From an uncultured Collinsella sp. (lineage in GTDB: Bacteria; Actinomycetota; Coriobacteriia; Coriobacteriales; Coriobacteriaceae), in assembly GCA_937943045.1 (NCBI GenBank), contig CALEBN010000055.1, forward strand, positions 1 through 58,638: 58,638 nucleotides of DNA, read 5' to 3'. The position numbers and the translations under genes are program-made. Shown piece by piece: positions 56,799-58,638 of this stretch; position 1 is the first letter of the stretch, and each line of letters starts with the position of its first letter. Below the pieces are notes generated by a model. It worked only from the letters and a program-made list of their open reading frames with translations. It did no database searches and was not told where the DNA came from.

Positions 56799-58085
56799 AT
56801 GTCGGTCGATATAGCCACGTATGTCCACGATCTTGCCGTCGAGGCCAAGGCCGCTTCGGGCGCGCTTGCCACGGCGAGTGATGTCCAACGCCAGGAGGCC
56901 GTGCGCGCCATGGCCGCGGCGCTTCGCGATGGCGCCGATTCCATCATTGCCGCCAACGAGCTCGATATGGCCGCCGCGCGCGATGCGGGCACCTCGGCAG
57001 GGCTCCTCGACCGCCTGCTGTTAACGCCCGAGCGCGTCGAGGGAATGGCCGCCGGTTTGGAGAAGCTCGCCGAGTTGCCCGATCCCGTCGGTCGCGTGCT
57101 CGACCACCGCGTGCTTGCAAGCGGCGTGGACCTGACCCGCGTGAGCGTGCCGCTGGGTCTGGTTGCCATGGTTTACGAGGCGCGCCCCAACGTGACGGCC
57201 GACGCCGCGGGCATCTGCATCCGCACCGGCAACGCCTGCATTCTGCGCGGCGGTTCGCTGGCGTATCACTCGTGCGCCATGATTGCCGAGCTGCTGGCCG
57301 ATGCGCTTGAGGCCCAGGGTTTCCCGCGCGAAGCCGTCTCGATGATCGAGTCTACCGACCGCGAGGCAACCGGCGAGCTCATGAAGCTTCGTGGCATCGT
57401 CGATGTGCTCATTCCGCGTGGCGGTGCGGGCCTGATCCAGCGCTGCGTGCGCGAGTCGCTCGTTCCGGTTATCGAGACGGGCACGGGTAACTGCCACATC
57501 TACGTGCATGAATCCGCCGACTTTGACAAGGCGCTCAACATTATCGTCAATGCCAAGACCCAGCGCGTGGGTGTGTGTAATGCCGCCGAGTCGCTGCTGC
57601 TCGACCGCGCCGTGGCAGATTCGTTTTTGCCGGCGGCCGTGGCCGTGCTGCACGACCACGGTGTGCTGATTCACGGTGACGAGGCCACGTGCGCCGTATG
57701 CGCCGATGCCGGTCTTGCCGAGGGCGACGACTATGTTGCCGCGACTGAGGAGGACTGGGGCCGCGAGTATCTGGCGCTCGAGATGAGCGTGAAGGTCGTG
57801 GCGAACGAGGACGAGGCCATCGCGCACATCAACCGCTATGGCACCATGCATTCCGAGGCCATCGTTGCCGAGGACGTGGACGCTTGCGAGCGCTTCCTGG
57901 ATGAGATCGATGCCTCGGCCGTGTATGCCAACGCCAGCACGCGCTTTACCGACGGCGGCGAGTTTGGCCTGGGCGCCGAGATTGGCATCTCGACCCAAAA
58001 ACTCCATGTCCGCGGCCCCTTTGCCGCCGAGGCCCTCACCACCTATAAATACAAGCTCCGCGGCACCGGCCAGGTCCGCCCCTAA
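56799..58085 (+). CDS. proA: Gamma-glutamyl phosphate reductase
   Basis: 428 aa. ATG preceded by GAGAAAGGG. Second step of proline synthesis, NADPH-dependent. Landmarks are VSVPLGLVAMVYEARPNVTADA, RGGSLAYHS, IPRGGAGLIQ, ETGTGNCHIYV and the catalytic Cys in RVGVCNAAESLLL; the end FGLGAEIGISTQKLHVRGP is typical. It follows proB after an inverted gene. proC is not in the window. Confidence 0.96.
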   Translation: MSVDIATYVHDLAVEAKAASGALATASDVQRQEAVRAMAAALRDGADSIIAANELDMAAARDAGTSAGLLDRLLLTPERVEGMAAGLEKLAELPDPVGRVLDHRVLASGVDLTRVSVPLGLVAMVYEARPNVTADAAGICIRTGNACILRGGSLAYHSCAMIAELLADALEAQGFPREAVSMIESTDREATGELMKLRGIVDVLIPRGGAGLIQRCVRESLVPVIETGTGNCHIYVHESADFDKALNIIVNAKTQRVGVCNAAESLLLDRAVADSFLPAAVAVLHDHGVLIHGDEATCAVCADAGLAEGDDYVAATEEDWGREYLALEMSVKVVANEDEAIAHINRYGTMHSEAIVAEDVDACERFLDEIDASAVYANASTRFTDGGEFGLGAEIGISTQKLHVRGPFAAEALTTYKYKLRGTGQVRP

Positions 58086-58087
58086 AC

Positions 58088-58122
58088 CTACCAAAAAGGG
58101 ACAGGTTTATTTTGGCAGGTTT
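58088..58122. repeat. Family C-like hairpin after proA
   Basis: ACCTACCAAAA and TTTTGGCAGGTTTT arms with AGGGACAGG in the loop. A diverged member of the CCACCACAAAGG family; it ends the proA transcript together with the hairpin at 58136. Confidence 0.6.
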
Positions 58123-58135
58123 TATCTGCGGTTTT

Positions 58136-58165
58136 GCCGGGCGACACGTTTGCCCGGCTTTTTTC
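58136..58165 (+). terminator. Second terminator after proA
   Basis: GCCGGGC / GCCCGGC stem, 9-nt loop, T6 tail. Confidence 0.75.
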
Positions 58166-58256
58166 TCCGTATACCTTTTCTGCCTTTCGGCTTGAGCTAC
58201 GGCGATATACGATAATGACACCGTGTCCTAGCACCGACTCACCTGGAGGTATTGCC

Positions 58257-58638
58257 ATGTCCCAGATGCTTTCCGCCGGAATCACCCGCGACCGTGCGTT
58301 CGAACTGCTTAACGAGCACAACAAAGACCCGTTCCACATCACCCACGGCGAGACGGTCGAGGGCACCATGCGCTACTTTGCGCGCGAGTTCGATCCCAAG
58401 AACGAGGAGTTTTGGGGCATCGTCGGCCTGCTGCACGACTTGGATTGGGAGGAGCATGAGGACGACCCCGTGAACCACACCATCTATGCGGCAGAAATCC
58501 TCGAGGGCGAGGGCGCATCGCCCGAACTCATTCGCGCTATTCAGACGCACACGTCCGATTTCAATGCCTCGCTGCCCAAGCCCGAGCTTCAGATGGAGAA
58601 GATCCTGTTTGCTTGCGACGAGCTCACCGGCCTGATCG
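58257..58638 (+). CDS. HD-domain phosphohydrolase, 3' end outside the window
   Basis: First 127 codons of a longer gene. ATG preceded by GGAGGT. The metal-binding HD pattern is visible as FHITHGETVEGTMRYFA, then LLHDLDWEEH (HD pair) and IQTHTSDF. This matches the HDIG-type hydrolases found in Coriobacteria and other anaerobes; the substrate is unknown. The downstream part and its neighbours are not seen. Confidence 0.85.
   Translation, partial: MSQMLSAGITRDRAFELLNEHNKDPFHITHGETVEGTMRYFAREFDPKNEEFWGIVGLLHDLDWEEHEDDPVNHTIYAAEILEGEGASPELIRAIQTHTSDFNASLPKPELQMEKILFACDELTGLI

Overview
The window is a high-GC chromosomal segment (roughly 60 percent or more in most genes). Protein content and intergenic repeats point to a Coriobacteriia bacterium (Actinomycetota), most likely Collinsella. 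This assignment rests on recalled protein resemblance and was not searched. No rRNA, CRISPR array, prophage or intact transposase was seen. One tRNA gene, tRNA-Ala(CGC), and one probable structured ncRNA were found.

Layout. 1-5560: tail-anchored coiled-coil protein, SDR oxidoreductase, tgt, LOG-family protein. 5590-9940: lower-GC accessory block with a DinJ/YafQ-type toxin-antitoxin pair and a 994-aa primase-like/SF2 helicase/PLD-like protein of the TOTE conflict type, followed by a MITE-like inverted repeat. 9940-20520: DegV protein, HAD phosphatase, PepV-like dipeptidase, pstSCAB phosphate importer, ABC-F ATPase, Cof-type HAD, DtxR-family regulator. 20740-27390: metal block with a P-type ATPase lacking its own HMA domain, a separate HMA protein, an ArsR/CzrA-type sensor with three operator copies, a DEDDh exonuclease, a His-rich ArsP_2-type exporter, and YaiI and HdeD-like proteins. 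27650-30410: nitroreductase, two tandem histidine phosphatases and a compact DUF1015 relative. 30450-37400: decayed M20 peptidase, a nuclease-fold protein, serA and serC, then a two-gene operon of a MazG-like pyrophosphohydrolase and a GIY-YIG/Schlafen-group-3 helicase fusion. 37500-58638: K+/H+ antiporter, metallophosphoesterase, flippase, pckA, B3/B4-domain protein, MarR regulator, second DegV, MGMT-like protein, trpS, tagO/wecA-like transferase, putative 6S-like RNA, radical SAM activase, tRNA-Ala, pncB, and proB and proA flanking a convergent proline iminopeptidase, ending in a truncated HD-domain gene.

How the parts work together. The metal block has two circuits. The ArsR-type sensor probably represses itself and the Zn/Cd-type ATPase through TATGA-N10-TCATA operators. 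The DtxR-family gene and the ArsP_2-type exporter, 5 kb apart, share an 18-nt site (14 identities), suggesting common control. pstSCAB is a compact overlapping operon. serA and serC form a serine pathway pair. proB and proA bracket a peptidase that releases N-terminal proline.

The most unusual features are the two helicase-containing accessory loci (6.3-9.3 kb and 35-37 kb) and the density of palindromic intergenic repeats. At least five families recur, often with loops unlike their arms, and several overlap or abut stop codons. They look like REP/MITE-type mobile repeats that now also serve as transcription terminators.
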